64,000 nucleotides of DNA from Gemmatimonas groenlandica (GCF_013004105.1 NZ_CP053085.1:930001-994000); one strand, 5' to 3'. Shown: positions 26,838-36,737, counted from the first letter of the stretch. Notes: generated by a model from the letters alone, not told the origin. Made by a program: numbers and translations.

Positions 26838-29800
26838 ATGCAACACCCTTGGCGTGCCCTGCTGCTACTCGCAGGCACGATCGCGGTCGCCGTTCCCCAA
26901 GCCCGCGCGCAAAGCGGGCCGGGAACGCTATCCGTCCGTGTGACTGACGCTGCGAGCCAGCGTCCGGTCGAAGCAGCGCGTGTATTCCTCGTCGGCACCA
27001 CTTTCGCTGGCGCAACCGGGGTCGATGGCCGCTTGACGTTGCGCGGCATTCCCGCCGCTGAGTACACGGTGCGCGTACTCCGTGTCGGCTACACCGAACA
27101 GACGAAGCGTGTACCGATCGCGGCCGGTCAGACGGCCAACATCGAGTTCACCATGGCCACCGCCGCGATCAATCTCGCCGCCGTGGTCACGACGGCCACG
27201 GGCGAAACCCGCCGCGTGGAAACCGGTAATGCCACGGCCAACATCGACGCCAGCAAGGTGCTGCAGTCGGCGCCGGTGTCGAACCTCAGTGACCTGCTGA
27301 ATTCGCGGGCCCCAGGTGTGACCGTCACCAGCGGCTCGCAGACGGGCACCGGCTCGCGTATCCGCGTGCGCGGTTCGAACTCCGTCAGCTTGTCCAACGA
27401 GCCGATCTGGATCATCGATGGCATTCGCATGACGAGCACCAACGCTGACTTCAATACCGCAACTGGTAGCGGTGGCACTACCGGCGGCAACAATGCCAGC
27501 CGCGTCGGCGACCTCAACCCGGAAGAGATCGAGAGCATCGAAATCGTGAAGGGCCCGTCGGCCGCCACGCTGTATGGCACGGATGCCGCCAACGGCGTGA
27601 TCTTGGTCACGACCAAGAAGGGTCGTGCCGGCGCCGCCCGCTGGAACGTGTACGGCGAGGGCGGAGCACTCACCGACCGGAACTACTACCCGGACGCATA
27701 CAGCCTGTTCGCCAAGAGCGGAACGTCGACCACGTCGTCGCGCACCAACGGCTGCAGCTTGCAGTCGCTCGGCACCGGCGTCTGCACCGCCGACTCGACC
27801 GTGTCGCTCAATATCTTCAACGAAAAGGACCTCACGCCGATCGGCACGGGCGTCCGTCGTCAGATGGGTGCGCAGGTGTCGGGTGGCACGGAAGCCGTTC
27901 GCTACTTCTTCTCGGCTGAAGACGAGAAGGAAACGGGCGTGCTCTCGCTCCCCCAGTTCGAACGTGATCGCTTCGACTCTGCCGGCCTGGTGCTTCGCCC
28001 GTGGACGAGCCATCCGAACGTGATGGCGCGCAAGTCGCTCCGCATGAATCTGAACTCGGCGATCAACCCGAAGCTGGACCTCGCTGTCGCAACCAACTTC
28101 ATCAACATCGCGCAGCGCTACTCGCTCGAATCGAACGCCACCGCCGGTCTCGGCTCGCATCTCTTCGGTGGTCCGGGCACACGCAGCAACGGCACCGTTT
28201 CTGGTCTCGGCACGCCGCTCAATGGCTATCGTGCCTGGACGCCCGGATACATGTGGCAGGAAAAGACCAACCAGGACGTGAATCGCTTTCTGTGGTCGGC
28301 GAACGCCAACTGGCGTCCGCTCAGCTGGCTGGTCAATCGCGCCACGGTCGGCAATGACTACACCGCCCGCAGCGATGAAAATCTGCTGCTCAACGGCGAG
28401 GGGCCGCCGCTCACCGCCACCACGCGACTCGGTGCCCGCGGTATCAATCGGGTCAATACCAACAACCTCACGGTTGATCTCGGCTCCACCGCCTCGTACT
28501 CGCTATCCAACTTTGCGCTCAAGACCACGGTTGGCGCGCAGTACATCGGCTTCCGCACCGCAGGTGCCTCCACGGGATCGACCCAGCTGGCGCCGGGCTC
28601 ACAAATCGTCGGCTCGGGCGCGATCGCTTCGGTCAGCGAGGCAACCACGACCCAAAAAACGTTCGGCGTGTTCATTGAACAGGCGCTGAATGTAGGCGAT
28701 CGCCTGTTCCTCACCGCCGCCGTGCGCAGCGACCAGAACTCGGCGTTCGGCACGAAGTTCAAGAGCATTCTGTATCCGAAGGCCTCCGCTTCGTACTTGA
28801 TTTCGCAGGAAGACTGGTGGAAGGCGCCGTCGTTCGTGAACACCGTGCGTTTGCGCTACGCCTACGGACAGTCGGGCGTACAGCCGGGTCCGAACGATGC
28901 CAATCGGTTCTTCACGGCCTCCAACACAAACATCAATAGCACCGATCAGCCGGCCGTCATTCAATCTGCCCTTGGCAACGACAACCTGAAGCCGGAACGC
29001 TCGGCCGAGCAGGAAACCGGCTTTGAAGTGGGCATGTTCAACTCGCGGCTTAACCTCGACGCGACGTACTACAGCAAGATCACGAAGGACGCGCTGATCA
29101 GCGCCGTGCTGCCGCCTTCGTATGGCATCGTGACTTCCCAGCTGCGTAACCTCGGCTCCGTGAAAAATGCCGGCGTTGAAGTGGCGATCAATGCGCAGCT
29201 GCTGCAGGGTGACAAGCTCGGGTGGGATATCAACCTGTCTGGTTCCGCCAACGACAATAAGGTCGTGTCGCTCGGCGACAACCCACCGCAGGTCGGTACC
29301 ACGTCCCGCATCGTGGCCGGCTACCCGATCTCAGGTTTGTGGGCCCGCCCGATCACCAGCTACGAAGACAAGAACGGCGATGGTTTGCTCACCTACTGGG
29401 CCGACAACGCCAAGAATGAAGTCTTTGTGGGCGACTCCGCGATCTTCCGCGGATACGCGGCGCCGCGCTACTCGGTCACGCTCGGCTCGGGGTGGGACTT
29501 CTTCACCCGCAAGCTCCGCGTCAGCACCTTGTGGGACTACCGTGGTGGCAACAAGTGGTACAACAACACCGAACGCATTCGCTGCACGCGTCCGAACTGC
29601 TCCGGCCGTCTCAACACCAGCGCTGAACTGATCGACCAGGCCACGAACATCGCGGCCAACGAGCATCCCGCGCGTACGCTCGACGGCTACTTCCAGCCGG
29701 GTGCCTTCGTCCGCCTGCGCGAACTTTCGGTGCAGTACACGATGTCGCCGGAGCTCGCCTCCAAGCTCACGCGGGCCAAGTCACTGTCGGTGGTCTTCAC

Positions 29801-29948
29801 CGGTCGTAACCTGTTCCTCAGCACCAAGTACCGTGGCACGGATCCGGAGTCGGGCTTCAACACGACCTCGGGTACCGAAGCACCGAACGAGTTCCAAACG
29901 GTCGGTCCGCCTAGCTACTTCATTTTCCGCGTCAACGTCGGCTACTAG
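26838..29948 (+). CDS. SusC/RagA-family TonB-linked outer-membrane transporter
   Basis: A 1036-residue TonB-dependent transporter. I place the start at ATG 26838, 7 bases after GAGGAGA and directly before a signal peptide (MQHPWRALLLLAGTIAVAV, PQARAQ). Next is a carboxypeptidase-regulatory-like domain (GTLSVRVTDAASQRPVEAARVFLVGTTFAG to YTEQTKRVPI). The plug then carries SusC-type motifs NLSDLLNSRAPGVTV, SRIRVRGSNSVSLSNEPIWIIDG and SIEIVKGPSAATLYGTDAANGVI. The barrel ends in YFIFRVNVGY, with an aromatic last residue. A frame-open start 42 codons upstream has no signal features. SusC pairs with the SusD lipoprotein encoded 11 bp downstream. The cargo is an oligosaccharide or peptide that cannot be named. 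Confidence 0.95.
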   Translation: MQHPWRALLLLAGTIAVAVPQARAQSGPGTLSVRVTDAASQRPVEAARVFLVGTTFAGATGVDGRLTLRGIPAAEYTVRVLRVGYTEQTKRVPIAAGQTANIEFTMATAAINLAAVVTTATGETRRVETGNATANIDASKVLQSAPVSNLSDLLNSRAPGVTVTSGSQTGTGSRIRVRGSNSVSLSNEPIWIIDGIRMTSTNADFNTATGSGGTTGGNNASRVGDLNPEEIESIEIVKGPSAATLYGTDAANGVILVTTKKGRAGAARWNVYGEGGALTDRNYYPDAYSLFAKSGTSTTSSRTNGCSLQSLGTGVCTADSTVSLNIFNEKDLTPIGTGVRRQMGAQVSGGTEAVRYFFSAEDEKETGVLSLPQFERDRFDSAGLVLRPWTSHPNVMARKSLRMNLNSAINPKLDLAVATNFINIAQRYSLESNATAGLGSHLFGGPGTRSNGTVSGLGTPLNGYRAWTPGYMWQEKTNQDVNRFLWSANANWRPLSWLVNRATVGNDYTARSDENLLLNGEGPPLTATTRLGARGINRVNTNNLTVDLGSTASYSLSNFALKTTVGAQYIGFRTAGASTGSTQLAPGSQIVGSGAIASVSEATTTQKTFGVFIEQALNVGDRLFLTAAVRSDQNSAFGTKFKSILYPKASASYLISQEDWWKAPSFVNTVRLRYAYGQSGVQPGPNDANRFFTASNTNINSTDQPAVIQSALGNDNLKPERSAEQETGFEVGMFNSRLNLDATYYSKITKDALISAVLPPSYGIVTSQLRNLGSVKNAGVEVAINAQLLQGDKLGWDINLSGSANDNKVVSLGDNPPQVGTTSRIVAGYPISGLWARPITSYEDKNGDGLLTYWADNAKNEVFVGDSAIFRGYAAPRYSVTLGSGWDFFTRKLRVSTLWDYRGGNKWYNNTERIRCTRPNCSGRLNTSAELIDQATNIAANEHPARTLDGYFQPGAFVRLRELSVQYTMSPELASKLTRAKSLSVVFTGRNLFLSTKYRGTDPESGFNTTSGTEAPNEFQTVGPPSYFIFRVNVGY

Positions 29949-29959
29949 GAGAACCGCCC

Positions 29960-31354
29960 ATGACTAAGAACAACTCCAAGGGCCGGTCCACCATGCCGCG
30001 ACGCCTGGGTACCGGATTCACTCTCGCGCTGGCCATGTCGGTCACCGCGTGTCAGGAAGCGAATAATCAGTTCCTCCAGGTCACTGACCCGGACATCATC
30101 CTGCCGTCAGAGGCCACCACGCCGCAAGCGGCCGTGGCGATTGCGAACGGTGCGATCGCGACGTTTCGGTCGGTGACGGGCGCTGACGAAAGCACGTGGC
30201 TGTTTGGTGGATTGCTGGCGGACGAGTGGTCGACCAGTTCAACGTTCATCCAAAACGACGAGACCGACCAGCGGCAGATTCAGGAGTTCAACTCCTCGAT
30301 TACCGGCATGTTGCGTCGACTGTATCGCGTGCGCACCCGCTCGGATCAGGCGATCACTGCACTCGTCGCGTTGCGTCCGGATGCGCGGGCGTTGATCGCG
30401 GAGATGTATCTGGCGCGCGGCTTTGCCGAGATGCAGTTGGCTTCCGATTTCTGCAACGGGACGCCGATCGGCAACGGCAACGCGTTGCCGCCGGAAGACG
30501 GTGTACCCAAGTCGAACCAAGAGCTGTTCGCCATCGCCGCTGCATCGCTCGATTCGGGACTGACGTTCGCGAACGGCACCGATGCCCAGAGCGTACTGAT
30601 GAACCGGTCACTGCGCGTCGCGCGGGCCCGTGTGGCCCTCGCCCGTGGGGACTTTGCCGGTGCAGGTACGCTGGTCGCGGGCGTGCCCACGGCCTTTGCG
30701 TATCAGCACACGTTCTCGGCGAACGCTGGCACCAACACGATCTGGGGGCAGGGACTCAGCTCCCGCCGCTACAGCGTGGGCGACAGCGTCGAAGGCAACG
30801 CGCGCACGATTCTGGTGCGCAACGCGATCCCGTTCGCGTCAGCCCGCGACAATCGCCTACCGGTGGTCACACCGACTTCGGGTTCAGTAAACGGTCAGGA
30901 CGGTCTGACCTACACGCGCACGACCACGATGTGGGGCCAGTTCTCGGCCGTCGACGTGGCCAACGGCGTCGATGCGCGCCTGATCGAAGCCGAGGCGGCA
31001 CTCAAGGCTGGCAACGTGACGTCGTGGCTCGCCATTCACAACGCGCTTCGCGCAGCGCCGCCGAAGCTCGGAGAGATCCAGCCCGCCGCCATGACGGCGC
31101 TGGTCGATCCGGGTACGGAAGCCAGCCGTGTCTCGCTGCATTTCCGGGAGAAGGCCTTCTGGACGTTCAGCCGTGGCCAGCGTCTCGGCGACATGCGTCG
31201 CCTGATCCGTCAGTATGGGCGGACGGTCGACAACACGTTCCCGCAAGGCGTGCACTACAAGGGCGGCAACTACGGTGGGGATGTGAATCTCCCCGTGGTC
31301 ACCGACGAGCGGAACAACCCGAACTTCAAGGGTTGCACCGATCGGCTCCCCTGA
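29960..31354 (+). CDS. SusD/RagB-family nutrient-binding lipoprotein
   Basis: A 464-residue surface lipoprotein that acts as the lid of the SusC barrel. The signal peptide ends in a lipobox (SVTAC, C31). The helical TPR-like body includes TDPDIILPSEATTPQAAVAIANGAIA, ALIAEMYLARGFAEMQLASDFCNGTP, RVARARVALARGDFAGA and LIEAEAALKAGN, and the C-terminal SusD signature appears as LHFREKAFWTFSRGQRLGDMRRLIRQYG. It begins 11 bp after the SusC stop with GGAGAA before the ATG. The length is at the short end for the family, which is usual for this lineage. The stop is the TGA at 31352-31354, whose last base starts a 21-bp inverted repeat. Confidence 0.93.
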   Translation: MTKNNSKGRSTMPRRLGTGFTLALAMSVTACQEANNQFLQVTDPDIILPSEATTPQAAVAIANGAIATFRSVTGADESTWLFGGLLADEWSTSSTFIQNDETDQRQIQEFNSSITGMLRRLYRVRTRSDQAITALVALRPDARALIAEMYLARGFAEMQLASDFCNGTPIGNGNALPPEDGVPKSNQELFAIAAASLDSGLTFANGTDAQSVLMNRSLRVARARVALARGDFAGAGTLVAGVPTAFAYQHTFSANAGTNTIWGQGLSSRRYSVGDSVEGNARTILVRNAIPFASARDNRLPVVTPTSGSVNGQDGLTYTRTTTMWGQFSAVDVANGVDARLIEAEAALKAGNVTSWLAIHNALRAAPPKLGEIQPAAMTALVDPGTEASRVSLHFREKAFWTFSRGQRLGDMRRLIRQYGRTVDNTFPQGVHYKGGNYGGDVNLPVVTDERNNPNFKGCTDRLP

Positions 31355-31494
31355 TAACGGCGGAGTAGGGAGTACGGAGTATGGGGTAGGGAGTCGCTAG
31401 TGCTTCCTGCCGGCAAAGCGGGCCCCGAACGGTGGATTGTTCGGGGCCCTTCTTTTTCTCCTAACGCCGTACTTACTCCCTACTCCGCCGTTAT
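31354..31494. repeat. 21-bp perfect inverted repeat flanking a terminator
   Basis: The 21 bases at 31354-31374 (starting ATAACGGCGGAGTAGGG) are the exact reverse complement of 31474-31494. Between them lies the SusD terminator and a run of degenerate GGGAGTA/GGAGTA units (31365-31394). The left arm begins at the last base of the SusD stop codon; the right arm ends 5 bp before the metalloprotease stop. Origin unknown; it could be a non-autonomous mobile repeat, an extended bidirectional terminator or a repeat family of this genome. Confidence 0.85.
31420..31457 (+). terminator. Intrinsic terminator of the SusCD operon
   Basis: GGGCCCCGAAC (31420-31430) and GTTCGGGGCCC (31439-31449) form an 11-bp stem with an 8-base loop, followed by TTCTTTTT. 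Confidence 0.9.
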
Positions 31495-31499
31495 GTGGA

Positions 31500-34034
31500 C
31501 TACTTCGGCTCGAGAATCGCGGTCACACGGTCGGCGATGTCGCTCCAGTGGGCGCGATTCGTCGTGCCGGCCGACGCGAGCGCGGCGGCGCGTGCTTCAC
31601 GCTGGATTTCGCGCAGCTGCAAGCGGGCCATGGCAGGCAAGTCACTCTGCGCCACGGCTGGTGCCGAGACAAACGGAACGAAGCGCGCGGCCGCGCCTCC
31701 ACCGCCACCGCCGCCCGGCAGTCCACCGGTCGGCGCCACCGGCGGCGTGATCAAGGCCTCCAGCCGCTGCACGTACACGCGCTGCAGCTGACGACGGCCG
31801 GCGTCGGGCGCATTGCCACTGAACACCGTACGCTTGAGATCCGCCATGTACTCGGCCAGCGGATAGGCGTTCACGACATCGTACTTCTCCGATTCCGCCA
31901 AGCGGCCGAGGCGCGCGGGCGTGAGCAGCGACGTGAGCACGCCGGCCTGACGTGTCGATACCACGTTACTCGGGCCGATCCGCTGCGCTATGCCCGGCGG
32001 CGACAGCCACGCCGGCGTGGCGAAGACGTTCGAAGAGAGGAACGCCAGCGCCGCCTGCTGCCGTGCCTTGGGCACCACGCGATAGACTGCGCCGCTTTGC
32101 TCGGAGGTCTTGAGGTCCACTTCAACACCGCCGACCATCGTAGCCACATGGTTCATGTTGCCGAACCAGCGTGACACGGTCTCCTCGTACAGCTCGCGGA
32201 GCTCGGTGTAGTCCTCACCTGGCGTCGACGTCCATGCCACCAGATTCGGAATCACGCGCTTGTAGTTCATCGTCGAGAACGTCGACGCCTTGATCGGGTC
32301 GTCGCCCAGATCCTCGGTCTGATTACGCGGGTCGCCGGCCGCGAGCTGCTGCGACGCGAAACGATACGGGAACACGCCGGTTTGCTGCGTGAGCCAGCGG
32401 TGCAGCGTGGCGCGCTCGGCTTCGGCCGTCGGCGCGGCGATCACGCGATACCCCCAGTTGATGGCGAAATCGTCGAACGGTCCGACGCGACGGATGAAGT
32501 CCTTCGGCTGCAAGCCGTCACCCGGCTGCGCGATGTAGTTCTGTCGTGCGTAGTCCATAATCGTCGCGCTTACACCATACACGCGCGTGAACGACGGGCT
32601 GCGCAGCGAATCCACCGGGAACGACGCCGAGGCGATCATGTTGTGCTGGAGCCCAAGCGCGTGGCCGATTTCGTGCGTGATCACCTGACGCATCGTCTCG
32701 CCCATCAGCTCTTCCGGAATGTCGAGTGTCCGCGCCGATGGATTGGCCGCACCGGTTTCCATCATCAGCCAGTTGCGGTACGAGCGCATGTGGTTGTGAT
32801 ACCACGTGATTTCGCTGTTGATGATCTCGCCGGAACGCGGATCATGGGTATGCGGGCCCGTGGCATTGCGTGTGAGACTCGCGGCCCAGCGCACGATGGA
32901 ATAGCGCGCGTCGTCGAGATCGAAATCCGGATCTTCCGTTCGCGTGGGCGCGTCCTTGGCGAGAATGGCGTTCTTGAATCCGGCCTTCTCGAACACCTTC
33001 TGCCAGTTCTCGACGCCCTCGCGCACGTAGCGCTTCCAGCGCGTCGGCGTGGCTGGGTCGAGGTAATACACGATGGGTTTGATCGGTTCGACCAGTTCGC
33101 CGCGGGCATATGCTGCCGGATCCTTTGGCTCCAAGCGCCAGCGCGTGATGAACTCCTGACTCTCGGCCTTCTGCACATCGAGGCCGTAGTTCACGCGGTC
33201 CACCGAGAAATAGCCCACGCGGGCGTCGGCGTAGCGCGGGCGCATCGGCGTCTTCGGCAAAAGCACGAATGACTGCCGCGTCTCCATGGTCACCGTGCCT
33301 CCGTCGGCATCGCTCGGCGGCGTGGCGGCATCGAACGTTTGCACCTGTCGGACTTCGATGTTGATCGGGAAGCCGCGCATGCTGCTGATATAGCTGCGCG
33401 CCGCGTCGTAGCGCCGTACGCCGTAGGTGCGACGCGCGTTGGCGTCGAGACCCGACGTGGCGGGATTGTCGTTCGCGAAGAAGTCGGTCACATCGATCAC
33501 ATACGCCGCGCTGTCGCGTCCGAAGGCGGCAATCGGGAACGCGCCGATGATCGCCGGATAGTTGTTCTGCGCCACGCTGCGTGCGATCGGCAGCGAGTCG
33601 TCGGCCACGGCGCCCGTGCTCACACTCTTCAGCAGCACGCGGTCGTTGACCCGCTCCCAGCGGATCAGTCGTTCGTTGAGTGAGCTGCCCGCGCTCTGGA
33701 ATCCGCCGGCACCCGCCGGCACGCCAGCCACACGGGTAACCATGAGGAAGTCTCGCCCCACCAGCGAGTCGGGGACCTCGAAGAAGTAGCGGTCGTCGAC
33801 ACGGTGGACGGTGATGCCGCCACGTTCGGTGTGCGCGCGCGCCGGAATCACCTGCGCATACGGACGCGGGCCACGCCGGGCGCCAGCTCCGGCGGCCCCG
33901 GCGGCTCCCTCGGCGGGAGGCTGTGCAATACCGCCGGCGGGCGGCGTCTGTTGTGCCTGGGCCAGCGGCGCCGAGACGATGCTCGCCGTGGCGGACAAGA
34001 GCACGCCGGCGAGTAGTTCACGAGAGAAATGCAT
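31500..34034 (-). CDS. Secreted zinc metalloprotease with DUF5118/DUF5117 domains
   Basis: An 844-residue exported metallopeptidase. ATG 34034 opens a signal peptide (MHFSRELLAGVLLSATASIV, SAPLAQAQ); the longer start at 34088 adds 18 non-signal residues. After a Pro/Gly/Ala linker come a DUF5118-like segment, the DUF5117 region (YFFEVPDSLVGRDFLMVTRVAGVPAG to KSVSTGAVADDSLPIARSV) and the zinc-peptidase domain with THEIGHALGLQHNM (H454, E455, H458, H464). A late Gly-rich segment precedes the C-terminus. The family is common in Bacteroidota and Gemmatimonadota and is thought to degrade protein at or outside the outer membrane. It is convergent with SusCD across the terminator region and divergent from the TPR-methyltransferase gene. 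Confidence 0.9.
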   Translation of the reverse strand: MHFSRELLAGVLLSATASIVSAPLAQAQQTPPAGGIAQPPAEGAAGAAGAGARRGPRPYAQVIPARAHTERGGITVHRVDDRYFFEVPDSLVGRDFLMVTRVAGVPAGAGGFQSAGSSLNERLIRWERVNDRVLLKSVSTGAVADDSLPIARSVAQNNYPAIIGAFPIAAFGRDSAAYVIDVTDFFANDNPATSGLDANARRTYGVRRYDAARSYISSMRGFPINIEVRQVQTFDAATPPSDADGGTVTMETRQSFVLLPKTPMRPRYADARVGYFSVDRVNYGLDVQKAESQEFITRWRLEPKDPAAYARGELVEPIKPIVYYLDPATPTRWKRYVREGVENWQKVFEKAGFKNAILAKDAPTRTEDPDFDLDDARYSIVRWAASLTRNATGPHTHDPRSGEIINSEITWYHNHMRSYRNWLMMETGAANPSARTLDIPEELMGETMRQVITHEIGHALGLQHNMIASASFPVDSLRSPSFTRVYGVSATIMDYARQNYIAQPGDGLQPKDFIRRVGPFDDFAINWGYRVIAAPTAEAERATLHRWLTQQTGVFPYRFASQQLAAGDPRNQTEDLGDDPIKASTFSTMNYKRVIPNLVAWTSTPGEDYTELRELYEETVSRWFGNMNHVATMVGGVEVDLKTSEQSGAVYRVVPKARQQAALAFLSSNVFATPAWLSPPGIAQRIGPSNVVSTRQAGVLTSLLTPARLGRLAESEKYDVVNAYPLAEYMADLKRTVFSGNAPDAGRRQLQRVYVQRLEALITPPVAPTGGLPGGGGGGGAAARFVPFVSAPAVAQSDLPAMARLQLREIQREARAAALASAGTTNRAHWSDIADRVTAILEPK

Positions 34035-34193
34035 GAGGATCCGGTACGGGAGACAGGTCGGGCCAAACACGCCCGGCAATAGTGCCACTCGCTATACGCA
34101 CCGGCAACGCTGCGTGATGGATCGAAATCGGCAGCGGCGAGGTTGCCGATAAGAGCGTGCGCCGAACGCCATGCGTCCTGTACATTCGGCAGC

Positions 34194-36170
34194 ATGTCTA
34201 CCTCGTCGATGGACGTCCTGCAGCGCGCGCTGATCGCGCATCAAGCCGGGCTACTGGCCGAGGCGGAGCAGGGATATCGCACGGTGCTTGCGCGGGACGC
34301 GAAGCACGCCGATGCGGCGTATCTCCTCGGTCTCGCGGTGCATCAACAAGGACGGTCGTCTGACGCCGTTCCGCTGCTGCGGCGGGCCGTCGCGCTCGCC
34401 GACCACCGTGCCGACTTCCACAATTCGCTCGGCGACGCGTGGCGTGCCCTCGGTCAGCTGCCGGAGGCCATCGCGTCGTTCCGCGCGGCGATCGCGCGGC
34501 GCACGCCCTACGTGGACGCCCACCTCAATCTGGCCACCGCCCTGCAGCAGGGCGGGCGAATCGAGGAGGCGCTCATCATGCTCTTCGAGGCCGTCGCGGC
34601 GTATCCCCAGGAAGGCTTACTGCGCGGACGCCTCGCGGTGCTGCTGCAAGGCGTCAGCCTGGGGTCGGGCAATCCACTCGTGCGGTCCGTCCTGCTCACG
34701 CTGTGTCGCGACGAATCAATATCAGCGCAGACGCTCTCCGGTGCGATGCTGGGAATAGTGAAAGGCACGCCGGCATACGAAACGATCACGGCATCGTTGC
34801 GGCGAAGAGAAGATGTGCTGAGCGTCGCATCGCAGGCGGTGGAGGAGCTTGCCCACGATGAACTCCTCCTCGCCGCGTTGCCTCGCCTAGTGGTGACCGA
34901 TGCGGACATGGAGTGGCTCCTCACAAGACTTCGGAAAGCGCTGTTGATGGCTCCGGCCAATGCTACGTCGGGCTTCGCCCGGTTCATTGGTGCGCTCGCC
35001 TCGCAGGCATTCAATACCGAGTACTGCTGGGCCGTCGATGCCGAAGAGCGGGTCGCGCTGGACGAACTACGACGCGGTGTGGACGAGGCCTGGCGCGCTG
35101 GAGAAAGCAGGAACGACTGCGAGTGGGCGATCGTGCGCGCCGCCATGTACGACACGTTACGGCAGTTCCCGGCCTGGCGCACCTTCGACGACAGCGCAAC
35201 CGGTACGTGGTCAGACGAGATGGCCAGCCTCGTGCGCGAACAGGTGGTGGAGTATCACGCCGAGCGGGCAATCGCCGACGCGCTGCCCGCGCTGACGTCG
35301 ATCTCGGAAGGCGTGTCGACGCTCGTCCGTGCGATGTACGAGGAGAACCCGTACCCGCGCTGGGTCACACTGCAGCAGCCCGCGGTCACGTCAATCCCCG
35401 CGTTCGTACGCGCGTTGCGTCCCACCGAATCGGCGGTACCGAAAACACCGCGCATTCTGGTGGCTGGCGGCGGGAGCGGCCAGCAGCCGGTACAGATGGC
35501 GCTCGCATTTCCTGATGCCGTCGTGTCGTCGATCGATCTGAGTCGATCCAGCCTCGCGTATGCCGCTCGCATGGCGGCGCGACATGGCGTGACGAATGTG
35601 CAGTGGGCACACGGCGATATCCTCGCCGTCGACGAATCGATCGGATCCTTCGCGATCGTATCCTGCTCCGGAGTGTTGCATCATCTTGCCGAGCCACTCG
35701 ACGGCTGGCGCCGGTTGATCCGTGTACTTGAACCGCACGGCGTCATGAAGATCGGCCTGTACTCGAGGGCGGCGCGCCGACAGATCGATGCCGCGCGGGA
35801 GCTGGTGCAGCAGGGCGGATTCGCCGCTACGGACGAGGGCATTCGCGCCAGCCGACAGGCCATCCTCGCGTTGCCGTCCGTACATCCGGCGCGTGGCGTG
35901 CTGGCGTTCATCGACTTCTTCTCGATGAGCGGGTGCCGAGATCTGCTCATGCACGTGCAGGAGCGGAGCTATACGGTGTCAGACATCGCGCGCGATCTTG
36001 ATACGCTCGAGCTGCGCTTCCTTGGCTTTCAGGTCTCATCAGCGGTACAGGCACGCTTCCGTGCCGAGCATCCTGCGCAGTGGCTCGAACTGTCTGCTTG
36101 GGAGGCGTTCGAGGCCGCGCACCCGGACACCTTCGCGGCCATGTATCAGTTTTGGTGCTGTCCGCGGTGA
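34194..36170 (+). CDS. TPR-domain SAM-dependent methyltransferase fusion
   Basis: A 658-residue cytosolic protein. I place the start at ATG 34194 (MSTSSMDVLQRALIAHQAG). Residues about 5-140 hold TPR repeats (LLAEAEQGYRTVLARDAKHADAAYLLGLAVHQQGR, ADFHNSLGDAWRALGQLPEAIASFRAAI, VDAHLNLATALQQGGRIEEAL). A long helical middle region follows, including YEENPYPRW. A class I methyltransferase sits near 415-540, with motif I ILVAGGGSGQQP, an acidic strand-2 end SSIDLS, a motif IV-like VSCSGVLHHLAEPLDGWRRL and GVMKIGLYS. This architecture is known from bacterial TPR-methyltransferases, some linked to glycan or protein modification, but the substrate here is unknown. No glycosyltransferase is nearby. Confidence 0.82.
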   Translation: MSTSSMDVLQRALIAHQAGLLAEAEQGYRTVLARDAKHADAAYLLGLAVHQQGRSSDAVPLLRRAVALADHRADFHNSLGDAWRALGQLPEAIASFRAAIARRTPYVDAHLNLATALQQGGRIEEALIMLFEAVAAYPQEGLLRGRLAVLLQGVSLGSGNPLVRSVLLTLCRDESISAQTLSGAMLGIVKGTPAYETITASLRRREDVLSVASQAVEELAHDELLLAALPRLVVTDADMEWLLTRLRKALLMAPANATSGFARFIGALASQAFNTEYCWAVDAEERVALDELRRGVDEAWRAGESRNDCEWAIVRAAMYDTLRQFPAWRTFDDSATGTWSDEMASLVREQVVEYHAERAIADALPALTSISEGVSTLVRAMYEENPYPRWVTLQQPAVTSIPAFVRALRPTESAVPKTPRILVAGGGSGQQPVQMALAFPDAVVSSIDLSRSSLAYAARMAARHGVTNVQWAHGDILAVDESIGSFAIVSCSGVLHHLAEPLDGWRRLIRVLEPHGVMKIGLYSRAARRQIDAARELVQQGGFAATDEGIRASRQAILALPSVHPARGVLAFIDFFSMSGCRDLLMHVQERSYTVSDIARDLDTLELRFLGFQVSSAVQARFRAEHPAQWLELSAWEAFEAAHPDTFAAMYQFWCCPR

Positions 36171-36212
36171 GCGCGCATATTACGCGCATGCCAGCACGTC
36201 CGGCGCACGATC

Positions 36213-36737
36213 ATGGCGTCCCTGACGCTCGTTCGCGCAGTCGACCATGTTACATGGATGCTGCAATCTCTTCCAAGTTTGCTCGCCTGGATCCTCGGAA
36301 CCAGTGTCGCGGCCATCGGTGGTGCCGTCACCGCCAAGTCGGCGAACGAGTTCTACGGGATTCTGCAGAAGCCGTGGTGGGCCCCGCCGGGATGGCTCTT
36401 CGGCCCGGCCTGGACTCTCTTGTACATCCTGATGGGAACCGCCGCGTGGCGCGTGTGGCGTTTGGCTGGGTTCGACGGAGCCACGGTCGAGTTATCGTTC
36501 TATGCGGTTCAACTCGTGCTCAACATGGCGTGGAGCTACTTCTTCTTCGTCCGACGGACCGGACTCGGCGCCACCATTGAAGTGGTGAGCCTGTGGATTC
36601 TCATCGCCATTACGCTCGTGCTATTTTGGCGTCGCGATACGCTCGCAGGGGTGCTCTTTGTGCCGTATCTCACGTGGGTCACGTTTGCCACGACGCTCAC
36701 CGTGGTCGTGTGGCGTCGCAATCCGACGCTGCTGTAG
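36213..36737 (+). CDS. tspO: TspO/MBR family membrane protein
   Basis: A 174-residue five-helix membrane protein. TspO signatures are all present: KPWWAPPGWLFGPAWTLLYILMG in the TM1-TM2 region, VQLVLNMAWSYFFF (the N-x-x-W-S-x-x-FF motif of TM3), and PYLTWVTFATTLTVVVWRRN at the end, equivalent to PY-WV-ATxLN. The family binds porphyrins and cholesterol-like ligands and affects tetrapyrrole and stress physiology in bacteria. It lies 42 bp after the methyltransferase gene, but no tetrapyrrole gene is nearby. N-terminal residues 1-20 are variable, and a later start is possible. Confidence 0.93.
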   Translation: MASLTLVRAVDHVTWMLQSLPSLLAWILGTSVAAIGGAVTAKSANEFYGILQKPWWAPPGWLFGPAWTLLYILMGTAAWRVWRLAGFDGATVELSFYAVQLVLNMAWSYFFFVRRTGLGATIEVVSLWILIAITLVLFWRRDTLAGVLFVPYLTWVTFATTLTVVVWRRNPTLL

